The notes under the pieces were generated by a model, which made no database searches, was not told where the DNA came from, and saw only the letters and a program-made list of their open reading frames with translations. Below are positions 36,846 to 44,258 of a stretch of DNA of 61,607 nucleotides, piece by piece. Location: contig JADLCR010000092.1 of NCBI GenBank assembly GCA_020847095.1, positions 1 through 61,607 on the forward strand, in the 5' to 3' direction. The translations under genes and the position numbers were made by a program. The DNA is from Oligoflexia bacterium (lineage in GTDB: Bacteria; Bdellovibrionota; Bdellovibrionia; JABDDW01). Each line of letters begins with the position of its first letter. The first letter of the stretch is position 1.

Positions 36846-37402
36846 AAAAAAAATTAAAAAATAAGAAGGCCTCTCCAAAAAAGACCAAGGCGGTTTCAAA
36901 AAGAGACACATTATTTGCCCCTTGGAGATTAAATTACATTAAAGGTGCAAGGGATGGAGTCAAACAAGACTGTGTATTTTGCTGGGCGGCTCAAACCGGC
37001 CCGAGTATGGAGACGTTGCTTGTTCACCAAGGGAGTCAGTGCTCTATTATTTTAAATAAGTTTCCATATAATAATGGTCATTTGATGGTCATTCCTCATC
37101 GACATACCGCTGACTTCGATGGGTTGACTAGGGATGAATTTGAAGAGATTCATCAACTCTTAAAACTGGCATACCAAGCAATAAAACGGGCTTATAACCC
37201 CCAAGGTCTCAATGTAGGACTCAATCTAGGCCGGGTCGCTGGTTCGGGTATTGATGATCATTTGCATTACCATTTAGTTCCTCGCTGGGGTGGTGACACA
37301 AACTTTATGCCTGTCATCGCGCATACCAAAATTATTAGCGAGTCGCTCGACGATACATTTGAAAAAATCAAGAAGGCCATTGATGAAATCCGTAGAAATT
37401 GA
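36839..37402 (+). CDS. HIT family nucleotide hydrolase/transferase
   Basis: 187 residues. It has a Lys-rich N-terminal tail of about 20 residues, then FAPWRLNYI, CVFC (zinc-like pair), LNKFPYNNGHLMVIPHRHT and the histidine-triad HLHYHLVPRW. This is the ApaH2/FHIT-like or Ap4A phosphorylase-like branch often encoded next to sppA. It likely acts on dinucleoside polyphosphates or AMP conjugates. The 3' end overlaps mce by 20 nt. Confidence 0.9.
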   Translation: MVKKKLKNKKASPKKTKAVSKRDTLFAPWRLNYIKGARDGVKQDCVFCWAAQTGPSMETLLVHQGSQCSIILNKFPYNNGHLMVIPHRHTADFDGLTRDEFEEIHQLLKLAYQAIKRAYNPQGLNVGLNLGRVAGSGIDDHLHYHLVPRWGGDTNFMPVIAHTKIISESLDDTFEKIKKAIDEIRRN

Positions 37403-37808
37403 AATTGATCATATTGGAATTGCCGTTCCAAGCCTTGACGCTGATTCTTACACCTTTTGGAAAGCCCTAGGGTTTCAGGCTTCGCCTAAGATCGAAACCG
37501 TTTCGGATCAAAAAGTGAAGGTGGGCATGCTCCCTCTCGTCAACGACGCCCAAATTGAACTCTTAGAACCTACAAGCCCAGACAGTCCGGTTGCCAAGTT
37601 TCTGGCAAAAAAAGGACCAGGCATTCACCATATTTGCCTCAGAGTTAAAGACATTCGAGCGGTGATGGCGAAACTTAAGGATCAGGGCGTGAAGCTCATT
37701 TATGATGAGCCGGTTAAGGGAGCCCATAACTGCCTTGTGACATTTGTCCATCCATCTTCAACAGGCGGTGTCCTTGTCGAGCTTAGTCAGCCGGGAGAGA
37801 GAAAGTGA
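37383..37808 (+). CDS. mce: Methylmalonyl-CoA epimerase
   Basis: 141 residues with a glyoxalase/VOC fold. Metal ligands are visible in EIDHIGIAVPS (His), GPGIHHICLRV (His) and GGVLVELSQP (Glu), and the segment IELLEPTSPDSPVAKFL is diagnostic of the family. It interconverts (R)- and (S)-methylmalonyl-CoA, so a B12-dependent mutase is expected elsewhere in the genome. ATG 37383 is the only start consistent with the fold; the longer frame runs through the HIT gene. Confidence 0.93.
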   Translation: MKSVEIEIDHIGIAVPSLDADSYTFWKALGFQASPKIETVSDQKVKVGMLPLVNDAQIELLEPTSPDSPVAKFLAKKGPGIHHICLRVKDIRAVMAKLKDQGVKLIYDEPVKGAHNCLVTFVHPSSTGGVLVELSQPGERK

Positions 37809-38566
37809 ATAACCGAAGGCCCTTTGATTTCAATCAAATCATGCCGCTTTCTCCGATTTGCAGAAAGCTCATTTTGACCATGGTGGTTTTTTGGTTCTTC
37901 GCTATCGTGATCGTTGAGCAGTTCTTTTTGAGCGAACCTTACATCACTGAATGGCTGGCCTTGAGGCCCTTAACCCTCGTTAAGAGCTTTGCCGTGTGGC
38001 AACCGCTCACCTACATGTTTGTCCATACAGTAAATCCCTTTCACATTATTTTTAACCTACTGCTTCTTTGGTGGTTAGGTAGTGAGCTTGAAAGGTTGTG
38101 GGGGCAGAGATTTTTTCTGCTCTATTTTTTTGCAACAGGCATTTTAACTGCACTTTTATATAGTCTGACAGTTTTGCTTATTGTGTTGGCCGGGGGTTCT
38201 TCAGGCATTTTGGGAGTCCCGGTTATCGGCCCATCGGCGGCCATCTTTGGGTTAATGACAGCCTATGGAATTGTTTTTGGAGATCGTACGGTCTATTTTC
38301 TTTTCGTCTTTGCCATGAAGGCTCGCTATTTCGTCTTAGTCTTAGGGGCTCTTGAGCTGGTGTTGGTGCTAAACAATGGCTTTGGAGGCAGTCAGATAGC
38401 CTCTCTTGCGCATCTGGGAGGCATTGTGGTAGGTCTTGTGCTACTTAAACTTTCCCCTTATTTGAAATTTAGTGGGAAGGCGGGCAAGTCAAAAACGAGT
38501 AAGCTCAAGCTGGTCGTTAATAACCCCAGCGAAGATGAGTCGGATAAGCCCAAGTATTGGAATTGA
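37805..38566 (+). CDS. Rhomboid family intramembrane serine protease
   Basis: 253 residues and six hydrophobic spans. The family landmarks are HxxxN (HIIFNLLLLWWLG, near 85), the catalytic Ser in GPSAAIFG (near 145) and the catalytic His in LAHLGG (near 200). The usual GxSG reads GPSA here. The C-terminal cytoplasmic tail is Lys-rich (SGKAGKSKTSKLK). GTG 37805 overlaps the mce stop by 4 nt. The substrate is unknown. Confidence 0.88.
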   Translation: MNNRRPFDFNQIMPLSPICRKLILTMVVFWFFAIVIVEQFFLSEPYITEWLALRPLTLVKSFAVWQPLTYMFVHTVNPFHIIFNLLLLWWLGSELERLWGQRFFLLYFFATGILTALLYSLTVLLIVLAGGSSGILGVPVIGPSAAIFGLMTAYGIVFGDRTVYFLFVFAMKARYFVLVLGALELVLVLNNGFGGSQIASLAHLGGIVVGLVLLKLSPYLKFSGKAGKSKTSKLKLVVNNPSEDESDKPKYWN

Positions 38567-38586
38567 ATCTTTAACTGGAGGTTTCC

Positions 38587-38766
38587 ATGGCTGATGAGTC
38601 AAAAAGCTCAATTACCCCTTATGAATTTGATACTCGCATGATCGAGTGGAATTTGAATCACAATGTTATTTCTCGAGATCAATTAAAAGCCCACTTGGCG
38701 AGTCTTTCAGACGATGCCTCTCATAGTGAGTCATTTGATTTAAACGAAGGTCAATCTTCACACTAA
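38587..38766 (+). CDS. Small hypothetical protein, 59 residues
   Basis: An ATG at 38587 behind CTGGAGG opens a 59-codon frame (MADESKSSITPYEFDTRMIE at the N-terminus) ending in TAA at 38764-38766. The frame fills the gap between rhomboid and ssb. It is acidic and polar, with no cysteine, signal peptide or span, and probably forms short helices (ISRDQLKAHLASLSDDA). The strong ribosome-binding site and natural amino-acid composition support a real gene. The function is unknown. Confidence 0.7.
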   Translation: MADESKSSITPYEFDTRMIEWNLNHNVISRDQLKAHLASLSDDASHSESFDLNEGQSSH

Positions 38767-38770
38767 GAAG

Positions 38771-38799
38771 TTGACGAAATAGGCTAGGCTCGCTACTTT
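38771..38799 (+). promoter_or_regulatory. Candidate ssb promoter
   Basis: TTGACG (38771-38776, 5 of 6) and TACTTT (38794-38799) are exactly 17 nt apart, 28 nt before the ssb ATG. The -10 and its surroundings (GCTACTTTGCCCAC) resemble the candidate rimP promoter (GCTACTTTTGCCACAC). Confidence 0.5.
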
Positions 38800-38826
38800 G
38801 CCCACAGTTCTTTTGAGGGAGGGGTT

Positions 38827-39279
38827 ATGTCTGGAGTGAATAAAGTCATTTTAGTTGGTCGATTAGGAACGGATCCCGAGGTGCGCTATACACCGGGCGG
38901 GCAGGCCGTTGCCAAACTCAGCCTTGCCACTAGTGAAAGCTGGACCGACAAACAGGGACAGAAACAAGAGCGTACCGAATGGCATCGCATCGTGGTTTGG
39001 GGCAAGCTTGCGGAAATTTGCGGACAGCACCTTTCTAAGGGTCGGCAGGTTTATGTCGAAGGGCGTTTGCAAACCCGATCGTGGGACGATAAGGCCACTG
39101 GGCAAAAGCGTTACACAACAGAAATTAACGCCAACACAGTTCAGTTTTTAGGATCCGCAGGAGCAGGCTCTGGCGCTAGTCAGGGAGCTCGTGAAGAAGG
39201 GGTGGCTTCTGATAAAGGTTCTGATCAAGGGTTTGTACCGGAGCCAGCTTTCGATTCGGACGAAGAAATTCCTTTTTAA
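38827..39279 (+). CDS. ssb: Single-stranded DNA-binding protein
   Basis: 150 residues. The OB-fold starts with [20 protein letters not shown] and includes [13 protein letters not shown] and [13 protein letters not shown] (to about 110). A Gly/Ser/Asp-rich linker and the acidic tip DSDEEIPF follow; the tip recruits replication and repair partners. The ribosome-binding site is GAGGGAGG. It overlaps the convergent ldt gene by 4 nt (shared TTAA), and its terminator lies within ldt. Confidence 0.97.
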   Translation: MSGVNKVILVGRLGTDPEVRYTPGGQAVAKLSLATSESWTDKQGQKQERTEWHRIVVWGKLAEICGQHLSKGRQVYVEGRLQTRSWDDKATGQKRYTTEINANTVQFLGSAGAGSGASQGAREEGVASDKGSDQGFVPEPAFDSDEEIPF

Positions 39280-40274
39280 TTATTTTTTAAAGCAGCGCAA
39301 CAAAGCCGCTCTTCCGCAAGAAGGCGGCTTTTTTGTTGGTCTTGAGTGGTCCAAAATTCGCCAACAATGTTGAAACCCTTGGAATCCTTTTTAACATAAA
39401 GGGTTTTCTCTCCAAAGTCCGAGTGCTCGGCGGCAACATAATTCTGCAAAAAGCGAATGACGTAATGATCATCGTGTTCAACGATCATGGGGTAGGAAAT
39501 TTGAACCTGAATTTGAGCATATTTGAGTGCAAGCTCGGCTTTATATTGGCGATACGTAGAAAGATTCATTTTTCCGAAACGAAATTCTGGAGCATATTGG
39601 TCAATATAAGTTTCAATATCTTTCGATTCCCAAGCGGATTTCCATTTTTGGACCCACTGTAAAATAGATTGAAGCTGCTTTTGGTTGTCTTCGGGGGTGA
39701 CCCATTTAATATCATCCATGATCAAAAGTGGTGTTTGATTGATCTGGATGTATGATCCGATTTCAAGAATCGTCTCATTTCTCACCACCACACATCCTCG
39801 GCTTCCGCGCTCTAGACCGGTCTTGTCGTCAATGGCATGGAGCCAAATACCGTACCCGGTTTTGCCCGAAAGGCGATCAAAGAGGTTGGGGTAGTCCGTA
39901 ACAAAAGCCCTTTTCCCGTATTTAATTGGATCCAATTGTTGAGCTTCGATAATACTGGTTAAAAAATAAACGCCTTCGGGAGTGCGATGATCATTGAGGC
40001 TGTGTTTAGGTCCTGCCTTTTTTCCGAGGTCAGCTTCGTAGGATTTAACATGTCCGATGGAGCCACCTTTATCTTCAAAAACGTGAACGGTTTTTTTGGC
40101 CTTGTTGACCACTAAGGTGTACGGCGAAAAGCCCTCTCGATTTCCAAGGCGCAAAAGTCCTCGGGGGATTTTCCCTTGAGGAACCTGCTCCAAGGCCTGA
40201 GCAAAATGAAGTGACAAAAAAATGGTCAAAAAACCTAAAATTCCAGTCTTCAAAGAATGATTGTCCTTTTGCAT
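39276..40274 (-). CDS. L,D-transpeptidase (YkuD) with C-terminal NTF2-like domain
   Basis: 332 residues. A signal peptide covers about 1-27 ([13 protein letters not shown]). The YkuD catalytic domain (about 48-190) includes the active-site region with a late His (WLHAIDD) and Cys in [10 protein letters not shown]. The C-terminal third (about 205-320, [20 protein letters not shown] onward) matches the NTF2/SnoaL-like domain of some proteobacterial L,D-transpeptidases. It forms or remodels 3-3 peptidoglycan crosslinks or attaches proteins to the wall. In Bdellovibrio such enzymes alter prey walls (established there), but a predatory role here is inference. Confidence 0.88.
   Translation of the reverse strand: MQKDNHSLKTGILGFLTIFLSLHFAQALEQVPQGKIPRGLLRLGNREGFSPYTLVVNKAKKTVHVFEDKGGSIGHVKSYEADLGKKAGPKHSLNDHRTPEGVYFLTSIIEAQQLDPIKYGKRAFVTDYPNLFDRLSGKTGYGIWLHAIDDKTGLERGSRGCVVVRNETILEIGSYIQINQTPLLIMDDIKWVTPEDNQKQLQSILQWVQKWKSAWESKDIETYIDQYAPEFRFGKMNLSTYRQYKAELALKYAQIQVQISYPMIVEHDDHYVIRFLQNYVAAEHSDFGEKTLYVKKDSKGFNIVGEFWTTQDQQKSRLLAEERLCCAALKNN
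39302..39334 (+). terminator. Intrinsic terminator of ssb, inside the ldt coding sequence
   Basis: AAAGCCGC (39302-39309) pairs with GCGGCTTT near 39324-39331, with an inner TCTT/AAGA helix and a CCGC loop, then six Ts ending at 39334. It lies 23 nt downstream of the ssb stop. On the minus strand the same bases code for residues near the C-terminus of the L,D-transpeptidase. Confidence 0.85.
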
Positions 40275-40353
40275 GTCAAAGGGATGTTCAGTTTAGAGCG
40301 AAAATCCCCTTCTTTCAGCATAAAAAATCCTGCGAGATTTTCAAGGGTTAGAT

Positions 40354-40359
40354 TATAAT
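40354..40359 (+). promoter_or_regulatory. Possible fliL -10 element
   Basis: TATAAT, a perfect -10 hexamer, lies 54 nt upstream of the fliL ATG in the 138-nt divergent region between ldt and fliL. No good -35 box is found at 16-18 nt, so this is only suggestive. No sigma-28 box was seen here. Confidence 0.3.
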
Positions 40360-40412
40360 AATAAGTAAGAAATTGATGTTTTATTGGCTCCTGCTCGTGC
40401 TAGGGGAGACTT

Positions 40413-40949
40413 ATGGCCGAAGAACGAGACTCAAAGAATCCACAGGGGGAAGAATCCTCCAAGCCTAAACCTTCGTTTAGGGAAAAATTACCGAAGATCT
40501 TAAAAGGGCTGTTTATCGGATTGAATGCGGCCGTAATGCTCGGGGGTCTTGGGGTTATCTATAACCTGAAGCTCATTCAGGGTAAGCCCGCAATCACTGA
40601 AGAATCTGAGAGTGCGAAGGCCAGTCACGATCGTGAAATTCATGAAAACAAACCAGTACTTTATAGCTTCGATCCCTTTGTGGTGAACCTTGATGGTCGT
40701 CCTCGAAAAATCGTCCGGACGAGTATCCAACTTGAAATGCTCAGCGATGAAGGCTACGAAGAAGTCGTAAGTCAAATGCCGGTGGCAAGAGATCAAATTG
40801 TACGGATTCTGAATAGGAAGAAGTACGAAGACATCGAAACCATCCAAGGAAAGCTATTTTTGAAAGACCAAATCATGACGGTTATGAATTCGATCCTTCG
40901 CAAGGGATCTGTCAAAGAAGTCTACTTCAATGAATTCGTAGTGCAGTGA
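40413..40949 (+). CDS. fliL: Flagellar basal-body-associated protein FliL
   Basis: 178 residues. It has a charged N-terminal cytoplasmic tail of about 35 residues, one membrane span (about 35-55) and a periplasmic domain. That domain has the FliL pattern YSFDPFVVNLDGRPRKIVRTSIQLEM and the helix-ending KLFLKDQIMTVMNSIL, then VKEVYFNEFVVQ. FliL supports stator function around the motor. It stands alone, without flagellar neighbours, next to the type II secretion operon. The ribosome-binding site is AGGGGAG. Confidence 0.88.
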   Translation: MAEERDSKNPQGEESSKPKPSFREKLPKILKGLFIGLNAAVMLGGLGVIYNLKLIQGKPAITEESESAKASHDREIHENKPVLYSFDPFVVNLDGRPRKIVRTSIQLEMLSDEGYEEVVSQMPVARDQIVRILNRKKYEDIETIQGKLFLKDQIMTVMNSILRKGSVKEVYFNEFVVQ

Positions 40950-40955
40950 TCAAAC

Positions 40956-41924
40956 TTATTGAATTCGGCTAAGTTGGGGGGGGGAGTAAAATCCGCTTCC
41001 AATGGCACGAAACGCATAGTTATTTGCACCGACATTGTAGCCGCCGATGAATCCTAAAAATAAGCTTAGTTTTTGTTTGAGTGCTTCATTGAATTGAAGT
41101 TGCACTTTAAAATCATAATTTCCGGGTCGAAGCCCTACTTGTGGTCCGGCGCGCTCCGCTCGCAATTCAATCTTTCCAGTTATATTGGCGTAAAACTCGC
41201 TTCCAGGTTTTCCAAGCGTTAACTTCGAAATTTCCATGGAGCCCTTATCCATTTTGGATTCAAGATTGACATCACCTAAATTCATTGCTGGCAGAGCCAA
41301 TGGTCCAAAGGTGGTCATGATTTGAGAATCGGCCAGTACAATCTTTTCGCCTTGAATTTCGATCGAGGAGTTTGGTTGATCAACAAATTCAGTGTCAAAA
41401 TCACCAGAGGCTGATCCGGAAATCTTCCCGCTAACCTTAACCGAGCTTTGCATGAAATTGACTAGTTCTTTTAGCTGAAGGTCATCAAGCGACGAATCAA
41501 AAGCGATCTTTGAGGGTTTTTTCTGGCTGTTGTTGCCAGCATATTTAATCGTGAGATCGGTTTGCCCGCCCAGGAGACCTTCGGCTGAGGCATTCACGCC
41601 TGGTTTAAGCAAAATCAAACTCAATATTGACGGAGACAGGCTTAATGACTGAGTGGAGAGTTTTGGAAAAAATGGGGTCGTCACTTCAACTTCTGACATC
41701 GTGATCCCGACCTGAGGAAATAGGGAAGCGTCCATCGTTTCAAAGCTTAAAACCACCTGTCCGCCACTGGCCTGATTGATCATCGTGGCCACTTTGTCGC
41801 CTAGGTCATTGAACGGGAACATGAAATACAAAAATACTAGGTATAGACCAAAGCAAAGCACCATTTTCGATTTATGAAACCGGGCAATGTTTATGATTGG
41901 CGCAAGAAGCTTTGAGATCATCAC
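40956..41924 (-). CDS. gspN: Type II secretion system protein N
   Basis: 322 residues. It has one N-terminal membrane span (about 16-37) followed by a periplasmic AsmA/GspN-like region with beta-rich repeats (VILSFETMDASLFPQVGITM and later blocks). It is the last gene of the gsp operon and starts in an ATGA overlap with gspM. A run of nine Cs (coding strand; 40976-40984) near the 3' end encodes part of FYSPPQL, so length changes there would alter only the last few residues. GspN is accessory in many systems. The position and the fold support the call. Confidence 0.75.
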   Translation of the reverse strand: MMISKLLAPIINIARFHKSKMVLCFGLYLVFLYFMFPFNDLGDKVATMINQASGGQVVLSFETMDASLFPQVGITMSEVEVTTPFFPKLSTQSLSLSPSILSLILLKPGVNASAEGLLGGQTDLTIKYAGNNSQKKPSKIAFDSSLDDLQLKELVNFMQSSVKVSGKISGSASGDFDTEFVDQPNSSIEIQGEKIVLADSQIMTTFGPLALPAMNLGDVNLESKMDKGSMEISKLTLGKPGSEFYANITGKIELRAERAGPQVGLRPGNYDFKVQLQFNEALKQKLSLFLGFIGGYNVGANNYAFRAIGSGFYSPPQLSRIQ

Positions 41925-42604
41925 TCAACTCCATCGGAGCCATTTGGAGCGGCTTTCTTAAGGGCGTCGACGATGGCGCCTCCGGGTTGAGAAACTTGAG
42001 CCATGCGAGGTGCGAAATTGACCACCTTCATGGTGACGTCGTAATAGTGGCTATCGCTGGCATGAGATTTCATCGAAATCCCTTGAAGTCTAAAGCTTGC
42101 GTCAACATGTTCAATTTCATAGGCAACTTCAACGGCTTGGCGGATGGTTATTTTCTCAAAGCGATATTGAAAGGTTCTCATGTCAGTTCCAAACTGATTG
42201 ACTGGTGGAAGCTCAGAACCTTCTCGAATTTGATCGGGACGAATTCCAGCAGCAGCCACCTTTTGATCCATCATGGATTTAAGTCCCGAGGGCGATGGAG
42301 GAAACGAAATTTGCGGCGCTTGAGCGAGATCCCTTTGGATTTTAAGCAGATCTTTTAGTGACTGGCGCTTTTCTTCAAACTGCGAGTTGAGATCCCAGGA
42401 AGTCATTAAGTCACTTAAAGGCCACCACATGATCAATAGGGACACAAGTGCGCCGGCGCCCCATAAAATGGCGCTTTGTCCGATAGGAGGAAGTTCTTCA
42501 AATTTTTCCCTAATTTTTATGACCCAAGGACTTTCCATTTGGGCTGAGGCGGCGGACTTTATGGTTTCTAGTAATCTTTCAACTAACTCTTTTAGGCTAT
42601 CCAT
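41921..42604 (-). CDS. gspM: Type II secretion system protein M
   Basis: 227 residues. It has a cytoplasmic N-terminus of about 40 residues, one membrane span (SAILWGAGALVSLLIMWWPL, about 45-65), a helical coiled segment (NSQFEEKRQSLKDLLKIQRD) and a periplasmic ferredoxin-like domain that contains FEKITIRQAVEVAYEIEH. This is the layout of GspM, which binds GspL in the inner-membrane platform. It overlaps gspN by 4 nt and is 2 nt from gspL. Confidence 0.8.
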   Translation of the reverse strand: MDSLKELVERLLETIKSAASAQMESPWVIKIREKFEELPPIGQSAILWGAGALVSLLIMWWPLSDLMTSWDLNSQFEEKRQSLKDLLKIQRDLAQAPQISFPPSPSGLKSMMDQKVAAAGIRPDQIREGSELPPVNQFGTDMRTFQYRFEKITIRQAVEVAYEIEHVDASFRLQGISMKSHASDSHYYDVTMKVVNFAPRMAQVSQPGGAIVDALKKAAPNGSDGVE

Positions 42605-42606
42605 CG

Positions 42607-44238
42607 CTAATTTTTCTTCTCTGGGGGTTTCACACGGCTAACGCCCATCGTAACGAGAAATCCCACTTTTCCAGCCGGTGCCTGGGTACGCGATCCGGTG
42701 AGGGTCAGAGTACCGCTTCCGGGTATGGAGCTCAGGGCCTTTTTGACTTGCTCGACTTCAGATTGAGAACCCACAAAACCTTCTACAGTGACATTTTCGC
42801 CATCGACGTTAAACTCTTTCAGGTCGAGAGTGATTTGACCTTTTTGGGGGATACTTTGAGAGATGTGTTTCAAAATATCCAAAGCTGACGTCATCTGGCT
42901 TAGTCTTACAACTTCATGTTTACTTTTAATTTCATCTTGTTTGCCTTTGATAAAACGTTTGAGCGGCTCAGGCTTGAGCTCTTTGGAGCTCAAATTCAGC
43001 GATGGGGCTTTGGCCACCGCTTTGAGTTGGGTATCGACCGCTGACAGATTTTCTTCCATAAAACTAATACGCAATGATGTGTAGAATAAAATAACAAAAA
43101 ATAGAACAGCTGCGCCTTGTATCAGGCCGCGATGAGATTCCCAGAATACTTTAAGATTCTTCCCTTGCTTGGAGTACTCTCCCTTTCGAAGATTGATGGC
43201 CGGGTCGCGCGGTTTTCTGGTGCCTTCGATTGCAAGGCCAACGGCAATGGAGCTCGCTCGATCTACGCGATCTGTATCGCCGATTTCGGAGCGCAAGGTT
43301 CTTCCTAGATGGTGAAAAACATTAAACGGAATTTCAAAAGTTTGAGTGAGATACGGACCAAGATTCAAGATGCGACTCATGCCGCCAGACAATATGGCCT
43401 GAGTGGGAGCCATTTCGGGCTGATCACTCTTCACGTCAACAATAGTCCGGTTAATTTCCTGTAATAGCGGAGAAAGTGATTTTTCGATTATTTGACTGAA
43501 GTGAACTTGATCTTCAGAGGCGCCTTCTTTATTGGTTAGAACGAAGGATTTTTCTGCGACTGTTTTGAGCGCTTCAATGTAAGGAAGTTGGTAGGCATTT
43601 CCTACGGCAACAGCAAGGTCATGGCCGCCAAAGTAGACGCATCTAGTACCCACCAAACTTTGCCCGCTCATAATATTGATGAGGCTGCGCTTGTGGCCGA
43701 TGTGAACATGCAACTGAACAGAGATATTTTCCCCGGCGCCTTCCCAGGGCGGAAAGATCGAGCTCAATGCAATGCCATCGAGTGAAATAACATCAGGGTC
43801 AAGTCCTACATCGGAGCAGAATTTCAAAATGTTTTCGATATTTCGATTGAGCACGGCGACTGCTAGTACTTTTGCATGGGTGGCCTCTTGGGAAATGACT
43901 CGAAAATCAAAAACAGCATCATCTTGCGAAAAAGGAATGGTATCTTCGAGTTCAAACGGTAAACTTTGAAGGATCTTTTTCCTTTCCAAAAATGGAAAGG
44001 TGATCACCCGATGCGTGGCATATTCTGAGCTGAGTCCTACGACATATTTGTGATCGAGTGGATTATACTTTGCGATGATCTGCCTGAGGGCAGCGACCTG
44101 TTCGATTGATTGATCGGCGGCCGGATCGTGTGAAAGTTCAATCTCGACAAAATCTTTGAGTTGGCTTGAGTTGAGACGGGTTTCAACCAGAGCGGCTTTG
44201 ACACTGTAACTTCCGATGTCGACCCCAACGATGCGCAT
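42607..44238 (-). CDS. gspL: Type II secretion system protein L, PilM/PilN-like
   Basis: 543 residues. The N-terminal 350 residues form an actin-like domain resembling PilM: MRIVGVDIGSYSVKAALVE, a mid ATPase-like segment, and GGMSRILNLGPYL. The membrane span (LIQGAAVLFFVILFYTSL) lies near 375-395. The periplasmic part has the PilN-like LDILKHISQSIPQKGQITL. In other T2SS the GspL actin-like domain has lost its nucleotide-binding loop, but here DIGS is retained. ATG 44238 is chosen because the sequence from MRIVGVDIG fits PilM exactly. It anchors GspE to the platform. Confidence 0.88.
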   Translation of the reverse strand: MRIVGVDIGSYSVKAALVETRLNSSQLKDFVEIELSHDPAADQSIEQVAALRQIIAKYNPLDHKYVVGLSSEYATHRVITFPFLERKKILQSLPFELEDTIPFSQDDAVFDFRVISQEATHAKVLAVAVLNRNIENILKFCSDVGLDPDVISLDGIALSSIFPPWEGAGENISVQLHVHIGHKRSLINIMSGQSLVGTRCVYFGGHDLAVAVGNAYQLPYIEALKTVAEKSFVLTNKEGASEDQVHFSQIIEKSLSPLLQEINRTIVDVKSDQPEMAPTQAILSGGMSRILNLGPYLTQTFEIPFNVFHHLGRTLRSEIGDTDRVDRASSIAVGLAIEGTRKPRDPAINLRKGEYSKQGKNLKVFWESHRGLIQGAAVLFFVILFYTSLRISFMEENLSAVDTQLKAVAKAPSLNLSSKELKPEPLKRFIKGKQDEIKSKHEVVRLSQMTSALDILKHISQSIPQKGQITLDLKEFNVDGENVTVEGFVGSQSEVEQVKKALSSIPGSGTLTLTGSRTQAPAGKVGFLVTMGVSRVKPPEKKN

Positions 44239-44258
44239 TGTACGTGCCGTCCCTGAAA

